Source: Globicatella sulfidifaciens DSM 15739
GTDB taxonomy: Bacteria; Bacillota; Bacilli; Lactobacillales; Aerococcaceae
Direction of reading: 5' to 3'
Length of the DNA: 64,000 nucleotides
Assembly: GCF_900167405.1 (NCBI RefSeq)
Contig: NZ_FUWO01000010.1
Span: 29,791 to 93,790, forward strand
Shown here: positions 1-9,219 of the stretch, piece by piece
Layout of the letters: every line of letters begins with the position of its first letter
How positions within the stretch are numbered: the first letter of the stretch is position 1
Notes under the pieces: generated by a model
The model's database searches: none
Told to the model about the DNA's origin: nothing
The model's input: only the letters and a program-made list of their open reading frames with translations
Program-made: the position numbers and the translations under genes

Positions 1-937
1 CATTAACATCTTTCAGAGCTACTTTGTGCGTAGATGATAATTCTTTCAAGTCGTAAACGCGACCTTCTTCCGTGAAATACTTAGATGCATTCGTTTGGTA
101 TTCTTTTTCAACACGTAAACGATTCATTTTGTTTTCTTCACGGTTATTTGGATCGATTTGCGGAATCGCAGATAATAAACGACGAGTGTAAATATGTTTT
201 GGATTGCCATAAATATCGGTACTTGAACCATATTCAGTGAAACGACCACGATACATAATTGCTAACTCATCACACATATGTTTAACGACTCCTAAGTCAT
301 GGGAGATAAATAAATAACTCGTATTATATTCATCTTGGATACGTCTCATAAAGTTTAATACTTGTGCTTGTACAGATAAGTCCAATGCAGAAACTGGCTC
401 ATCGGCAATGATTAATTTAGGATTAATCGCAACCGCTCTGGCTACCCCAATACGTTGACGTTGACCACCTGAGAATTCGTGTGGATATTTATTTAAAGCA
501 TCTTCGGATAAACCGACAATATGCAGTAACTCAATCATTTTACGTTTTTCTTCTTCTGGTGTCATATTTTCAAAGTTACGTAATGGTTCTGATAAAACAT
601 CTGTAACACGCTTTTTAGGGTTAAAACTACTCATTGCATCTTGGAAAATCATTTGCACATTACGACGATAATCAGAACGTCTTTTACGTGCTTCAGAGGT
701 AATGTCTTTACCTTCATAGAAGATTTTACCGTCGGTAATTTTTTCTAATCCAATAATGGCTTTACCGATTGTTGATTTACCTGAACCTGATTCTCCTACT
801 AATCCATAAGTTTTTCCTTCTTCGAAGACTAAGTCAACGCCATCAACTGCATAAACATAATCTGTAATACGGTTAAAGAAGCCACTTCTAATTGGATAAT
901 GGACTTTCAATCCTTCTACTCTCATAAATTCTGCCAT
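1..937 (-). CDS. oppF: Oligopeptide ABC transporter ATP-binding protein OppF (partial, 3' end outside window)
   Basis: One of the two cytoplasmic ATPases that power oligopeptide import through an Opp/Dpp-type permease. The frame begins at ATG 937 ([16 protein letters not shown]) and is still open at base 1, so the C-terminus is missing. Visible motifs are Walker A GESGSGKST, the ABC signature FSGGQRQR, Walker B LIIADEP and the switch SHDLGVV. Its ATG shares one base with the oppD stop (TAATG), so the two are translationally coupled. The remaining opp genes would be expected beyond the left edge. Whether this is an Opp or a Dpp system cannot be settled without the binding protein. Confidence 0.9.
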   Translation of the reverse strand, partial: MAEFMRVEGLKVHYPIRSGFFNRITDYVYAVDGVDLVFEEGKTYGLVGESGSGKSTIGKAIIGLEKITDGKIFYEGKDITSEARKRRSDYRRNVQMIFQDAMSSFNPKKRVTDVLSEPLRNFENMTPEEEKRKMIELLHIVGLSEDALNKYPHEFSGGQRQRIGVARAVAINPKLIIADEPVSALDLSVQAQVLNFMRRIQDEYNTSYLFISHDLGVVKHMCDELAIMYRGRFTEYGSSTDIYGNPKHIYTRRLLSAIPQIDPNNREENKMNRLRVEKEYQTNASKYFTEEGRVYDLKELSSTHKVALKDVN

Positions 938-1950
938 TATTTCGCCTCCTCTTCAAAGTGGAAGTGTTCATGACAGGTACAACGAACGAAATGACCTGGC
1001 ACTACTTCGTGTAAGGTTGGATTTTCTTCATGAGCTTCTGATCCAATCCACGGAATACGTGGAGCAAAACGGCAACCTTTTCTTGGTAATTTAGGTAGTG
1101 GTGGAACAATTCCTTGAATAACATGCAATTCACCTGATTCATCTTCTAAATTACTATCCGTTTGTGGGATTGAACGTAATAAAGAACGCGTATATGGATG
1201 GCGAGGGTCGTTGAATAAATCATGTACCGTTGCAATTTCAACGATTTGCCCTGCATACATCACAGCCACTCGGTCTGCTGTTTCAGCTACTACTCCTAAG
1301 TCATGTGTAATTAAAATAATACCTGATTCAGTTTCTTCCTGAATATCATTTAATAAGTCCAAAATTTGTGCCTGGATAGTAACATCCAATGCTGTTGTAG
1401 GTTCATCGGCAATAATGATAGCCGGCTTACAAGCTAATGCAATCGCTATAACCACACGTTGACGCATTCCACCGGATAATTCATGTGGATATTGTTTTGC
1501 TGTACGTTGTGGATTAGCAATCCCTACTTGATCTAACAACTCTAAAACGCGTTGATGACGCTCTTTAGCATTTAATTTTGTGTGATAAATTAAAGCTTCA
1601 TCAATTTGAGCTTCAATCGTCATTAAAGGATTTAATGAAGCTAATGGATCTTGAAAAATCATTCCGATTTTCTTACCACGAATCCCATTAAAGGCTGCTT
1701 CATCATATTCAATAACATTTTCGTTTTGATAAATAATTTCACCCGTAATTTTAGTTACATTTGGGTTGTGTAATCCCATAATAGTCGTTGCGAGCGTACT
1801 CTTACCACAACCTGACTCTCCAACTATTGCTAATTTTTCATTTTTGAATAGTTGTAAAGATACACCATCTACCGCATCATAATAATCATCTTTGATACGG
1901 AACCCAACATGCAAGTCTTTTATGTCTAATAATAATTCTTGCTCATTCAT
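937..1950 (-). CDS. oppD: Oligopeptide ABC transporter ATP-binding protein OppD
   Basis: Cytoplasmic ATPase partner of OppF, 337 residues, the usual OppD/DppD length. Walker [10 protein letters not shown] lies near residues 44-52; the signature LSGGMRQR and Walker B IIIADEP are followed by [21 protein letters not shown]. The C-terminal oligopeptide-transporter extension is present (GCRFAPRIP, then the Cys-containing FVRCTC). A GGAGGG ribosome binding site precedes ATG 1950. It lies 32 bp after acpP and overlaps oppF. Finding peptide-transporter ATPases directly behind plsX-acpP, where many Firmicutes have rnc, is unusual. Confidence 0.93.
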   Translation of the reverse strand: MNEQELLLDIKDLHVGFRIKDDYYDAVDGVSLQLFKNEKLAIVGESGCGKSTLATTIMGLHNPNVTKITGEIIYQNENVIEYDEAAFNGIRGKKIGMIFQDPLASLNPLMTIEAQIDEALIYHTKLNAKERHQRVLELLDQVGIANPQRTAKQYPHELSGGMRQRVVIAIALACKPAIIIADEPTTALDVTIQAQILDLLNDIQEETESGIILITHDLGVVAETADRVAVMYAGQIVEIATVHDLFNDPRHPYTRSLLRSIPQTDSNLEDESGELHVIQGIVPPLPKLPRKGCRFAPRIPWIGSEAHEENPTLHEVVPGHFVRCTCHEHFHFEEEAK

Positions 1951-1982
1951 GTTTTCCCTCCGTTCAGTTATACCTTATACTA

Positions 1983-2225
1983 CTACGCTGTTAACGTCTC
2001 GATATATTGAACGGCATCGCCAACATTATCAAGTTGTTCTATTTTGTCATCATCAAAGGTCACTTCAAATCGATTTTCTAATTCCATTACTAATTCAACT
2101 ATATCCAATGAATCAGCACCTAAATCATTAAACGTCATTGTCGGAGTGACACTTTCTTCTTGAACATCAAAACGATCGATAATCATTTCTTTTACAATTT
2201 CGAATACATTTTCTTTAGTTCCCAT
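1983..2225 (-). CDS. acpP: Acyl carrier protein
   Basis: Carrier of growing acyl chains in type II fatty acid synthesis; the phosphopantetheine attaches to the Ser of the visible GADSLD motif. The protein is 80 residues and acidic, typical of AcpP. The open frame extends 16 codons further upstream, but ATG 2225 (MGTKENVFEIV) is preceded by GGAGG at good spacing and gives the family length, so I use it. It follows plsX, the classical phospholipid/fatty-acid pairing, and is followed by oppD. Confidence 0.95.
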   Translation of the reverse strand: MGTKENVFEIVKEMIIDRFDVQEESVTPTMTFNDLGADSLDIVELVMELENRFEVTFDDDKIEQLDNVGDAVQYIETLTA

Positions 2226-2341
2226 TAATATACCTCCAACTAATTTTGCGTCTACACGCGTTAGTATACTCATACTATTTTACATATTAAATGCTAAAAT
2301 GTCTACCTAAATATTAATTTAATTTAAGAATTCCTATTTAA

Positions 2342-3343
2342 TTATGAGAGACTTCTAAAATGGTTAGCTATTTCTTCCACAACATTGCTTGTTAATATTT
2401 TATTTGCTTGTCTAATCGCATTGAAGATGGCTTCCTCATTAGAAGAGCCATGTGCTTTAATGACGGGCGCTTGTACTCCTAATAAAATAGCTCCGCCTTC
2501 TTTCGTATCATCAAATTGATCTTTTAAATCACTTAATGCATTTTTGATTAATAATCCACCTAATTTGGCTTTAAAACCTGAATTTAATAATTGATTTTTG
2601 ATTGCTTTAAAAATGGTTTTAGACGTTCCTTCTAATGATTTTAAAATAGCATTACCAGTAAAACCATCTGTAATAGCGATATCACATACCCCTTGCAACA
2701 GTTCTTTTGCTTCGACATTGCCCACAAAATTTAATTCAGTTGCTTCTTTTAATAAAGGAAAAGCTGCTTTAGTTAATTCATTTCCTTTGGTTTCTTCAGT
2801 ACCATTATTAATCAAGCCCACTCTTGGATTAGCGATGCCGAACATGGCTTTGGCATAAAATGAAGCTAAAACGGCAAATTGATATAAATTATTAGGTTTA
2901 CAATCAGCATTTGCGCCTGCATCGGCTAAAATTAAATGTGGTGATTCAGGATTAAAAGTTGGTAATACTGGCATTAAACCTGGACGATCAATCCCTTTCA
3001 TACGCCCAACGACGAGTAAACCACTTGCTAATAAAGCGCCAGTATTTCCGGCTGATAATAAAGCATCCGCTTTTTTCTCTTTTACATATTGTGCTGCCAT
3101 TACCATTGAAGAACCTTTTTTACGACGAACCGCTGCCACAGGTTCATCATCACTTTCAACCACTTCATCGGTATGGACGATGGTGACTCTGTCTTCAACT
3201 GTTAATAATGGTTTTATTTGTGCTTCATCTCCAAATAGCAGTACTTCAATTTCGGGAAAAGTCGCGATAGCCTTATTGACTCCCTCTACAACTGCATTGG
3301 GAGCATGATCGCCTCCCATGGCATCGATTGCAATTTTAAACAT
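2342..3343 (-). CDS. plsX: Phosphate acyltransferase PlsX
   Basis: Converts acyl-ACP and phosphate to acyl-phosphate, the acyl donor for PlsY in membrane phospholipid synthesis; peripheral membrane enzyme. 333 residues, normal for the family. The N-terminus MFKIAIDAMGGDHAP is diagnostic, followed by SAGNTGALLASG and the C-terminal GAILLGVQAPVIKAHGSS. It is followed by acpP at about 116 bp. The FakA (5.9-7.6 kb) and DegV/FakB-like (43.9-44.7 kb) genes elsewhere in the window make the same intermediate, acyl-phosphate, from exogenous fatty acids. Confidence 0.95.
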   Translation of the reverse strand: MFKIAIDAMGGDHAPNAVVEGVNKAIATFPEIEVLLFGDEAQIKPLLTVEDRVTIVHTDEVVESDDEPVAAVRRKKGSSMVMAAQYVKEKKADALLSAGNTGALLASGLLVVGRMKGIDRPGLMPVLPTFNPESPHLILADAGANADCKPNNLYQFAVLASFYAKAMFGIANPRVGLINNGTEETKGNELTKAAFPLLKEATELNFVGNVEAKELLQGVCDIAITDGFTGNAILKSLEGTSKTIFKAIKNQLLNSGFKAKLGGLLIKNALSDLKDQFDDTKEGGAILLGVQAPVIKAHGSSNEEAIFNAIRQANKILTSNVVEEIANHFRSLS

Positions 3344-3766
3344 TATATACCTTCTTTCTTAAACACATATTATCGTTTTTATCTTTCATTTAGGAAGTGG
3401 ACAAGTATAACAAAATGAGATGATTTTCGCTTCAACTTCTAGCACTCACAGTCAGAAATTATTAACCTATTTTTTAGGTACTGTTTGATGTCTAATCAAA
3501 AATGCGCTGAGCATTTACGTGCAATAATTGAATCTATTTTATCAAATTTTTGCCCATTTCAAACAAGCTAATAAAAATCTCTTCCTATTATATAGATAAG
3601 ATTTATAAGTAATGATTTTATTTTCACTTAATGAAGTTATTTTACACTACTTTTTTAAATAGTTCATCTGATATGGTTATTATCAAAATAAGTTTTCAGA
3701 TTTTGATCGTTTTCAAAAAAGTCATCACCACACAGTGATTTATTAATTATTATCTTGATTCGAAAT
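3344..3766. other. Intergenic region between recG and plsX
   Basis: 423 bp without a credible gene. It contains the recG terminator (3715-3739) and, around 3395-3440, a decayed inverted repeat (GTGGACAAG ... GATTTTCGCTTCAACTTC) resembling the hairpin repeat family seen at 19.4, 42.7, 44.9 and 53.3 kb. The rest is AT-rich with nothing recognisable. Confidence 0.6.
3715..3739 (-). terminator. Intrinsic terminator after recG
   Basis: On the minus strand, ATCAC-TGTGTG-GTGAT is followed after three bases by six T. It sits about 30 bp past the recG stop. The stem is short (5 bp), so efficiency is uncertain. Confidence 0.55.
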
Positions 3767-5800
3767 TTACATTTCAATGATGGTAGAATCTTGCCAATCT
3801 TTTAAGGCTTGTTCTTCTTCATCAGATAAATGATGTAAATGATTTAAAAGTTCTTTGGCTTCTTGACGGGCAATCGCTAAAATATGCGCATCTTCGACCA
3901 CATTCGCAAAATGAAATTGTGGTAAGCCCGATTGGCTACGTCCCATAATATCGCCAATCCCTCTAATTTTCATATCCTCTTGACTAATAAAAAAGCCATC
4001 TTGAGATTGGGTCATAATATCCAGTCGTGCTTCTCCTTGTTCAGTAGTAGGCGATCCGATGAGGTAACAATAACTTGGTAAATCACTTCGTCCGACCCGT
4101 CCTCTTAATTGATGTAACTGAGCTAAACCAAAGCGTTCAGCAGACTGAATCACAATGACTGTTGCGTTAGGAACATCGACACCGACTTCCACCATGGTAG
4201 TTGCCACTAAAATTTGGATCTGATTATCATTAAATTGATCCATTACCTGTTCTTGTGCTTCTTTATCTAACTGTCCATGTAAGACGCCTACTTGATATTG
4301 AACAAAAACCTCGCTTAAATGATCGGCAATCTCGATTACATTATCAATCGACTGCATATTTTCTGAAGCATCAATCAATGGCAACACATAATAAACTTGA
4401 TGACCTGCCGCCAGTTCAATGTGCATGCGTTCATATACTTCATCTATTTTTCCTGCTTCTACTCGATGGGTAGTAATCGGTTTACGTCCACCTGGTAATT
4501 CATCAATAGTCGAAACCGACAATTCGCCATATAATGTCATCGCTAATGAACGAGGGATCGGAGTAGCAGTCATTTGTAATAAATTAACTGCCGTATCATT
4601 TTTATTCAGTAAGGCTTGTCTTTGTCCGACACCAAAACGGTGCTGTTCATCGATAATGGCTAAGCCAAGCTGTTTGAATTGAACATTATCTTGAATGAGT
4701 GCATGCGTCCCAATCACAATTCGAATTCTACCCGTTTGTAAGCCTTCAATCAAATTTTGTTTTTCTTTTGCTTTTAAATTACTCACTAATAATTCTGCGT
4801 GTAAGCCCACCGGTTCAAATATCCGGTTAAAATTCTCATAATGTTGTTTGGCTAATATTTCAGTTGGTGCCATTAAAGCCGTTTGAAAACCTGCTTGAAT
4901 CGTTGCTATCATTCCTAAAAAGGCCACTAAGGTCTTCCCGCTCCCGACATCACCTTGTAGCATTCGTTTCATAGGATAAGGCGCCATTAGGTCATAACAG
5001 ATTTCATTCACGGCTTTTTTCTGAGCATTGGTCAAATCATAGGGTAAGGTCTTAATAACACTTTTTAAATCTTCAACCTCATAAAAAACTCGTACACCCT
5101 GCTCTTGACTATCACGATAAGCAGTGTTTAATAAGCGCCATTGATATAAGAAAAATTCAAGAAAGATGATTTTGCGCGTCGCTTGTTTCTTTTGCACTGA
5201 GTCTTTTGGAAAATGCATTTGGTACAAAGCTTGATTCAAAGGTATTAAGCGATATTTATCATTTAAATATTGGGGAATAATTTCAGGAATCTGATGATAA
5301 TACTCATCAAAACCAGCTTGAATTGTTTTTAAAATGGTTGTTTGACGAATTCCTTGTTTGCTAGGATAAACGCCGGCAATATTATTCTCCCCATCTTCAT
5401 CAATTTTAATCATTTTCATGCCTAGTAAACTCTGTTGGTTACTTTGCCATTTACCATAAACTACTTTTGTTTGGCCTAATTCAAATGATTTTTTTAAATA
5501 AGGTTGATTAAAAAAAACAACTTGGATGACCTCGGTGTCAGATACAGCAAAACGAAATGATAAACGACTCTTGCGTCGACCATAATAATTGACCACCGGC
5601 GGTGATACAACTTGTCCTTTTAAAGTTACTTTCTCTTGATCCATAATTGTTTTTAAATCTCGAATTTGAAAATCTTCATAACGAAAAGGGAAATAAAATA
5701 ATAAATCTCGAATAGTCAGAATGCCTAAAGAGGCAAATTGTTGTACTTTTGCTGGGCCTACTCCTTTTAAGGTTCCAATACTATCCAACCAATCACTCAC
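3767..5800 (-). CDS. recG: ATP-dependent DNA helicase RecG
   Basis: Branch-migrating helicase that remodels stalled forks and Holliday junctions. The order is an N-terminal wedge/OB region, the helicase core (Walker A GDVGSGKT, motif II IDEQH, motif III TATPIPRSL) and the C-terminal helicase domain with QLHQLRGRVGRS. The frame is open back to 5863, but that start would overlap the terminator hairpin. GTG 5800 (encoding MSDWLDSIGTLKGVGPAK) has AGGAGG at ideal spacing and gives 677 residues, the family norm. A terminator hairpin separates it from fakA, so it may be expressed largely from its own promoter or by read-through. Confidence 0.94.
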   Translation of the reverse strand: MSDWLDSIGTLKGVGPAKVQQFASLGILTIRDLLFYFPFRYEDFQIRDLKTIMDQEKVTLKGQVVSPPVVNYYGRRKSRLSFRFAVSDTEVIQVVFFNQPYLKKSFELGQTKVVYGKWQSNQQSLLGMKMIKIDEDGENNIAGVYPSKQGIRQTTILKTIQAGFDEYYHQIPEIIPQYLNDKYRLIPLNQALYQMHFPKDSVQKKQATRKIIFLEFFLYQWRLLNTAYRDSQEQGVRVFYEVEDLKSVIKTLPYDLTNAQKKAVNEICYDLMAPYPMKRMLQGDVGSGKTLVAFLGMIATIQAGFQTALMAPTEILAKQHYENFNRIFEPVGLHAELLVSNLKAKEKQNLIEGLQTGRIRIVIGTHALIQDNVQFKQLGLAIIDEQHRFGVGQRQALLNKNDTAVNLLQMTATPIPRSLAMTLYGELSVSTIDELPGGRKPITTHRVEAGKIDEVYERMHIELAAGHQVYYVLPLIDASENMQSIDNVIEIADHLSEVFVQYQVGVLHGQLDKEAQEQVMDQFNDNQIQILVATTMVEVGVDVPNATVIVIQSAERFGLAQLHQLRGRVGRSDLPSYCYLIGSPTTEQGEARLDIMTQSQDGFFISQEDMKIRGIGDIMGRSQSGLPQFHFANVVEDAHILAIARQEAKELLNHLHHLSDEEEQALKDWQDSTIIEM

Positions 5801-5832
5801 TGATCTTGCCTCCTCCCTTAAAATAACACAAA

Positions 5833-5854
5833 AGAGCCGGGTTGCCCCAGCTCT
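5833..5854 (-). terminator. Intrinsic terminator between fakA and recG
   Basis: Minus-strand hairpin AGAGCTGGG-GCAA-CCCGGCTCT followed by TTTTG. Stem of 9 bp including one T-G wobble, with a GNRA-like loop. It lies 20 bp past the fakA stop. Confidence 0.8.
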
Positions 5855-5873
5855 AACTATCATCCTTAATACA

Positions 5874-7568
5874 CTACTCTGCTGAAATGATATAATTATA
5901 TACCGGTTGATTACCTTCTACAATTTCAAATTCAACGTCTTCAAATCGTTCTTCTAATTCTTCAGCAATTTGATTTGCTTCATCGACTGAACCGTCTTCG
6001 CCAACAATAATCGTCACAATTTCAGTTTCTTCAGTCATCATTAATTTTAAAGTTTGGTCTAATGCAGTTGGTGCATCTTGTACGGATAACATAATTTTAC
6101 CACTCACAATGCCCATGTAATCTTCTTTGTTAATTTTAACACCATCAATTTCGGTATCACGAATAGAATAAGTAATTTGACCACTGGTTACTTGGTGACT
6201 CATTTCAGTCATTTGTTCTTTATTTTCTTCAATCGATGCATCCACATTAAAGGCCATTAATGATGCAATTCCTTCTGGAATGGTAGTCGTTGGAATGACC
6301 ACTGTTGGAACTTCAGCCACTTGCGTTGCTTGCTCTGCAGCCATGACGATATTCTTATTATTAGGTAATAAGATAATTTTCTTAGCGTTTACTCTTTCGA
6401 TTGCTTTAATAAAGTCTTCAGTAGATGGGTTCATGGTTTGACCGCCTGATAACACTTCAGTAACACCGAGTGAGCGGAATAATTCCATAATCCCTTCACC
6501 TGCTGCTACTGCGATAATAGCATATTCACGTTCTGGTTTCGTTGGTTCAGCCACTTGTTGAGCTTTTTCATTTAATGCTTTTTCATCATTTTCTAGACTA
6601 CGCACTTGTTCGCGCATATTATCTACTTTAATCTTAATTAATTCACCAAATTCTTGGCCTAATTGCATAATTTCCCCAGGGTTTTCAGTATGAATATGAA
6701 CTTTTACGATTTCATCGTCGGCTACTACTAATAATGAGTCTCCTTTTTGATCTAAGGTATTTCTAAATTCATCATAATTAAATGATTTAATTGTAGTAGG
6801 TCCTTCCCCAATGCGCACCATGATTTCGGTACAGTAACCATACGTAATCTCTTCAAGGGTCATTGGATTTTCTGCACCCTCTTCAAACATTGCATGTGCA
6901 TGAGCTTGAGCTTGTTGTGATAATTCATCAGCATCTTGGGCAATACTCGCTTCGCCTTTAAGTGCAGATAAGAATCCTTCATAAACACTTAATAAACCTT
7001 TCCCACCTGAGTCAACAACACCTACTTGTTTTAAAACGGGTAATAAGTCAGGTGTCTTGGCTAAAGATTTTTCAGCGCCTGTTACGATTGATTGCATTAC
7101 TTCAATAATATTATCTGTTTTAGCCGCTTTTTTCTCACCACGAATAGCTGATTCGCGGGCAACAGTTAAAATGGTTCCTTCTACGGGTTTCATCACAGCT
7201 TTATAGGCAGCTTCGACACCACCGGCAAAAGCAGCAGCAAAGTCATTAGCATCTAAAGTTTCTTTGTCTGTAATTGCTTGTGAAAAACCACGGAAAATTT
7301 GCGATAAGATAACACCAGAGTTACCACGTGCTCCCATTAATAAACCTTTAGCTAAAGCACCTGCTAATTCTCCTACTTTGTCAGATTTTGATTGTTTTAA
7401 ATTTTCTACCCCAGAAGTAAACGACATATTCATATTCGTTCCGGTATCACCATCTGGTACTGGGAACACATTTAATGAGTTAATGAGTTCCATTTGATCA
7501 TTTAGTCGTTGTCCACCGGCAATCACCATTGCTCGAAATTCGGCTGCAGTTATTTTTGTTAATTCCAC
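5874..7568 (-). CDS. fakA: Fatty acid kinase catalytic subunit FakA (DAK2-domain, YloV family)
   Basis: Phosphorylates fatty acids bound to DegV-family FakB proteins, feeding exogenous fatty acids to phospholipid synthesis as acyl-phosphate. 564 residues. The N-terminal DAK2 kinase domain carries the nucleotide/metal motif FPVPDGDTGTNMN and GARGNSGVILSQ; the middle and C-terminal YloV domains follow. It lies directly downstream of an Asp23-like gene (24 bp gap), the conserved yloU-yloV pair. A FakB-type DegV protein is encoded at 43.9 kb. Assignment by family; activity is not demonstrated here. Confidence 0.9.
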   Translation of the reverse strand: MELTKITAAEFRAMVIAGGQRLNDQMELINSLNVFPVPDGDTGTNMNMSFTSGVENLKQSKSDKVGELAGALAKGLLMGARGNSGVILSQIFRGFSQAITDKETLDANDFAAAFAGGVEAAYKAVMKPVEGTILTVARESAIRGEKKAAKTDNIIEVMQSIVTGAEKSLAKTPDLLPVLKQVGVVDSGGKGLLSVYEGFLSALKGEASIAQDADELSQQAQAHAHAMFEEGAENPMTLEEITYGYCTEIMVRIGEGPTTIKSFNYDEFRNTLDQKGDSLLVVADDEIVKVHIHTENPGEIMQLGQEFGELIKIKVDNMREQVRSLENDEKALNEKAQQVAEPTKPEREYAIIAVAAGEGIMELFRSLGVTEVLSGGQTMNPSTEDFIKAIERVNAKKIILLPNNKNIVMAAEQATQVAEVPTVVIPTTTIPEGIASLMAFNVDASIEENKEQMTEMSHQVTSGQITYSIRDTEIDGVKINKEDYMGIVSGKIMLSVQDAPTALDQTLKLMMTEETEIVTIIVGEDGSVDEANQIAEELEERFEDVEFEIVEGNQPVYNYIISAE

Positions 7569-7592
7569 TTGAATCCTCCTCGATTTTAAGAC

Positions 7593-7949
7593 TTAGTCCA
7601 CTTTAACGCCTTGAACATGAACATTGACATAACTTGTCTCAAAACCTAATAATTGTTCAACATTATATTTCACGGCTTGCTGAATATTTTGACAAATGAC
7701 TGATATTTTGGTGCCGTATGTAACTAAAATATACACATCGACTGCTACATCATTACCCTGTTGGCTAATGACGACCCCTTTTGCATAGTTATCTTTTTTT
7801 AGAATTTCTGTAATATTATCGCGAATAACATTTTTACTAACCATTCCAACGACACCGTAATTATCGGTTACAGCTGCACCTACGACGGTTGCGATTACTT
7901 CGTTGTTTAATGTAATTTGACCATTTGGAGTTTGAATTTTAATAGCCAT
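7593..7949 (-). CDS. Asp23/Gls24 family envelope stress protein (YloU-like)
   Basis: 118-residue protein of the Asp23/Gls24 family, small alkaline- or envelope-stress-associated proteins often located at the membrane. It begins MAIKIQTPNGQITLNNEVIA and has the family core VVGAAVTDNYGVVGM and VYILVTYGTKI. No transmembrane segment is visible. It forms a conserved pair with fakA downstream. Precise function unknown. Confidence 0.88.
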   Translation of the reverse strand: MAIKIQTPNGQITLNNEVIATVVGAAVTDNYGVVGMVSKNVIRDNITEILKKDNYAKGVVISQQGNDVAVDVYILVTYGTKISVICQNIQQAVKYNVEQLLGFETSYVNVHVQGVKVD

Positions 7950-8178
7950 TTATATACGCCTCCTCAAACTTATGTATTGTATCGTAATAATTTTACCATA
8001 ACTAGTGATTAAACGCTATTTATTACGGATGAAATCTGTATATTTTACATAATAGGTGTCATTTAAACTTAAAAACAAACAATTAAACTTGCTCTACCTA
8101 TCCCATACAATTTGGCTTGGATTGAAAGCATCTCAATGAATTTAGTCCTATCCAGTCATTATGACTCTTTTAACAAAA

Positions 8179-8222
8179 ATAGGGACTGGCAATCAACAAG
8201 AATGTGTTTGCCTAGCCCCTAT
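8179..8222 (-). terminator. Intrinsic terminator after rpmB
   Basis: Minus-strand hairpin with arms ATAGGGGCTAGGCAA and TTGCCAGTCCCTAT around a 16-nt loop, followed by TTTTTG. It lies 16 bp past the rpmB stop. Confidence 0.85.
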
Positions 8223-8238
8223 TAGTATATTGTGTTAA

Positions 8239-8427
8239 TTATACACGTTCAATTTTACCTGATTTTAAAGCGCGAGCAGATACCCAAACTTTTTTAGGTT
8301 CTCCGTCGATCATCACACGAACTTTTTGTAAATTAGCGCCGAAACGTCGTTTGCTTTGATTCATAGCATGAGAACGAGTGTTTCCTGATTTAGCTTTACG
8401 ACCAGTGAAATAGCATACTTTAGCCAT
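8239..8427 (-). CDS. rpmB: 50S ribosomal protein L28
   Basis: Component of the large ribosomal subunit. 62 residues, the family length, beginning [16 protein letters not shown] and ending [13 protein letters not shown]. The frame is open to 8511, but ATG 8427 has GGAGG upstream and matches known L28 starts. It appears monocistronic: its own terminator follows, and a palindrome shared with the rpsP promoter region lies 73-96 bp upstream. No CxxC zinc motif, so this is the zinc-independent form. Confidence 0.96.
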   Translation of the reverse strand: MAKVCYFTGRKAKSGNTRSHAMNQSKRRFGANLQKVRVMIDGEPKKVWVSARALKSGKIERV

Positions 8428-8499
8428 CGTAATTCCTCCTTTATATCGCAGGAGCTGAGTCTCTGCTTTTTCATACCTTACAAATTTACCATAGTTTAG

Positions 8500-8523
8500 C
8501 TGTAAAGGCAAGATACTTTACAG
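8500..8523 (-). promoter_or_regulatory. 24-bp palindrome upstream of rpmB (shared with rpsP)
   Basis: Plus-strand TGTAAAGG-N4-ATACTTTACAG, matching 21 of 24 positions of 48335-48358 upstream of rpsP. On the minus strand one arm supplies TTTACA, a plausible -35 element for rpmB; a clear -10 was not found 17 bp further on. Candidate operator for coordinated control of two ribosomal protein genes. Regulator unknown. Confidence 0.5.
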
Positions 8524-8544
8524 ACTTTTTTGCTTTTTTAAAAA

Positions 8545-9207
8545 TTAATGATCATCTTGAACCCACAAAACACTAATCATGCCCTTAGTAAAGGATAATT
8601 CAATCGTTGGTCGGTTGGTGATAAACTCATTACTAATTAAAGCAGTCGGCGTCTTAAAATCCGTTGCTGGCAAATTGTATTTGGCACCTTTAATTTGCCA
8701 CGAGCTAACTGGGGTTAAAGAAATGATCGATAAATACTTCGCTTGCGATGGATTCAATAATTGATGATGACCTGGTTGATAAAAGCGCGCTTGATGTTGA
8801 GTTTCAATAAAATGAAGCTTTTCAACAATGTTTTCAAAGCGCGGTTCCAATACTAACCAAATATTGGCTAAAAAGTGGTCAACACGACCACCTCCACCTA
8901 AGGCCCCGTATATTGCAATCGTTTCATATTGAGAGTAATGCTCTAGCACATATAACAAAGCTAATTGCAAATCCGTATCATCTTTTTCTGATGGATATCG
9001 ATGAAGTGTTTGCGTATTTTCTTCAATGAAAACTAATTCACTTGCACTAACTGAATCAAAATCACCGAAAGCATGAGTTAAAGTAAAACCGGCTTTTATT
9101 AAGCGATAGGCGCCATGATCAACCCCTATTAATATGTCTTCTTCTTTTATTCGCAAATGGTCTAGGGCCGGATTAGGTCCTCCTGCGCAAATTATGACTT
9201 TTGCCAT
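8545..9207 (-). CDS. thiN: Thiamine pyrophosphokinase
   Basis: Transfers pyrophosphate from ATP to thiamine, giving the cofactor thiamine diphosphate. 220 residues. Family motifs are ICAGGPNPALD at the N-terminus, FGDFDSVS, and YPSEKDDTDLQLAL. Two in-frame ATGs lie six bases apart; the second (9207) is 8 bases from AAGGAG and is preferred over the first (9213), which is too close. Last gene of the rsgA-rpe-thiN group, 12 bp after rpe, the same order as in Bacillus. Confidence 0.93.
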   Translation of the reverse strand: MAKVIICAGGPNPALDHLRIKEEDILIGVDHGAYRLIKAGFTLTHAFGDFDSVSASELVFIEENTQTLHRYPSEKDDTDLQLALLYVLEHYSQYETIAIYGALGGGGRVDHFLANIWLVLEPRFENIVEKLHFIETQHQARFYQPGHHQLLNPSQAKYLSIISLTPVSSWQIKGAKYNLPATDFKTPTALISNEFITNRPTIELSFTKGMISVLWVQDDH

Positions 9208-9219
9208 TCGCATCGCTCC

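Noticed and set aside
8500..8523. Terminator of thiN
   Set aside because: On the minus strand no T-run follows the hairpin. A T-run exists on the plus side, but there is no plus-strand gene upstream. Similarity to the rpsP promoter palindrome favours an operator.
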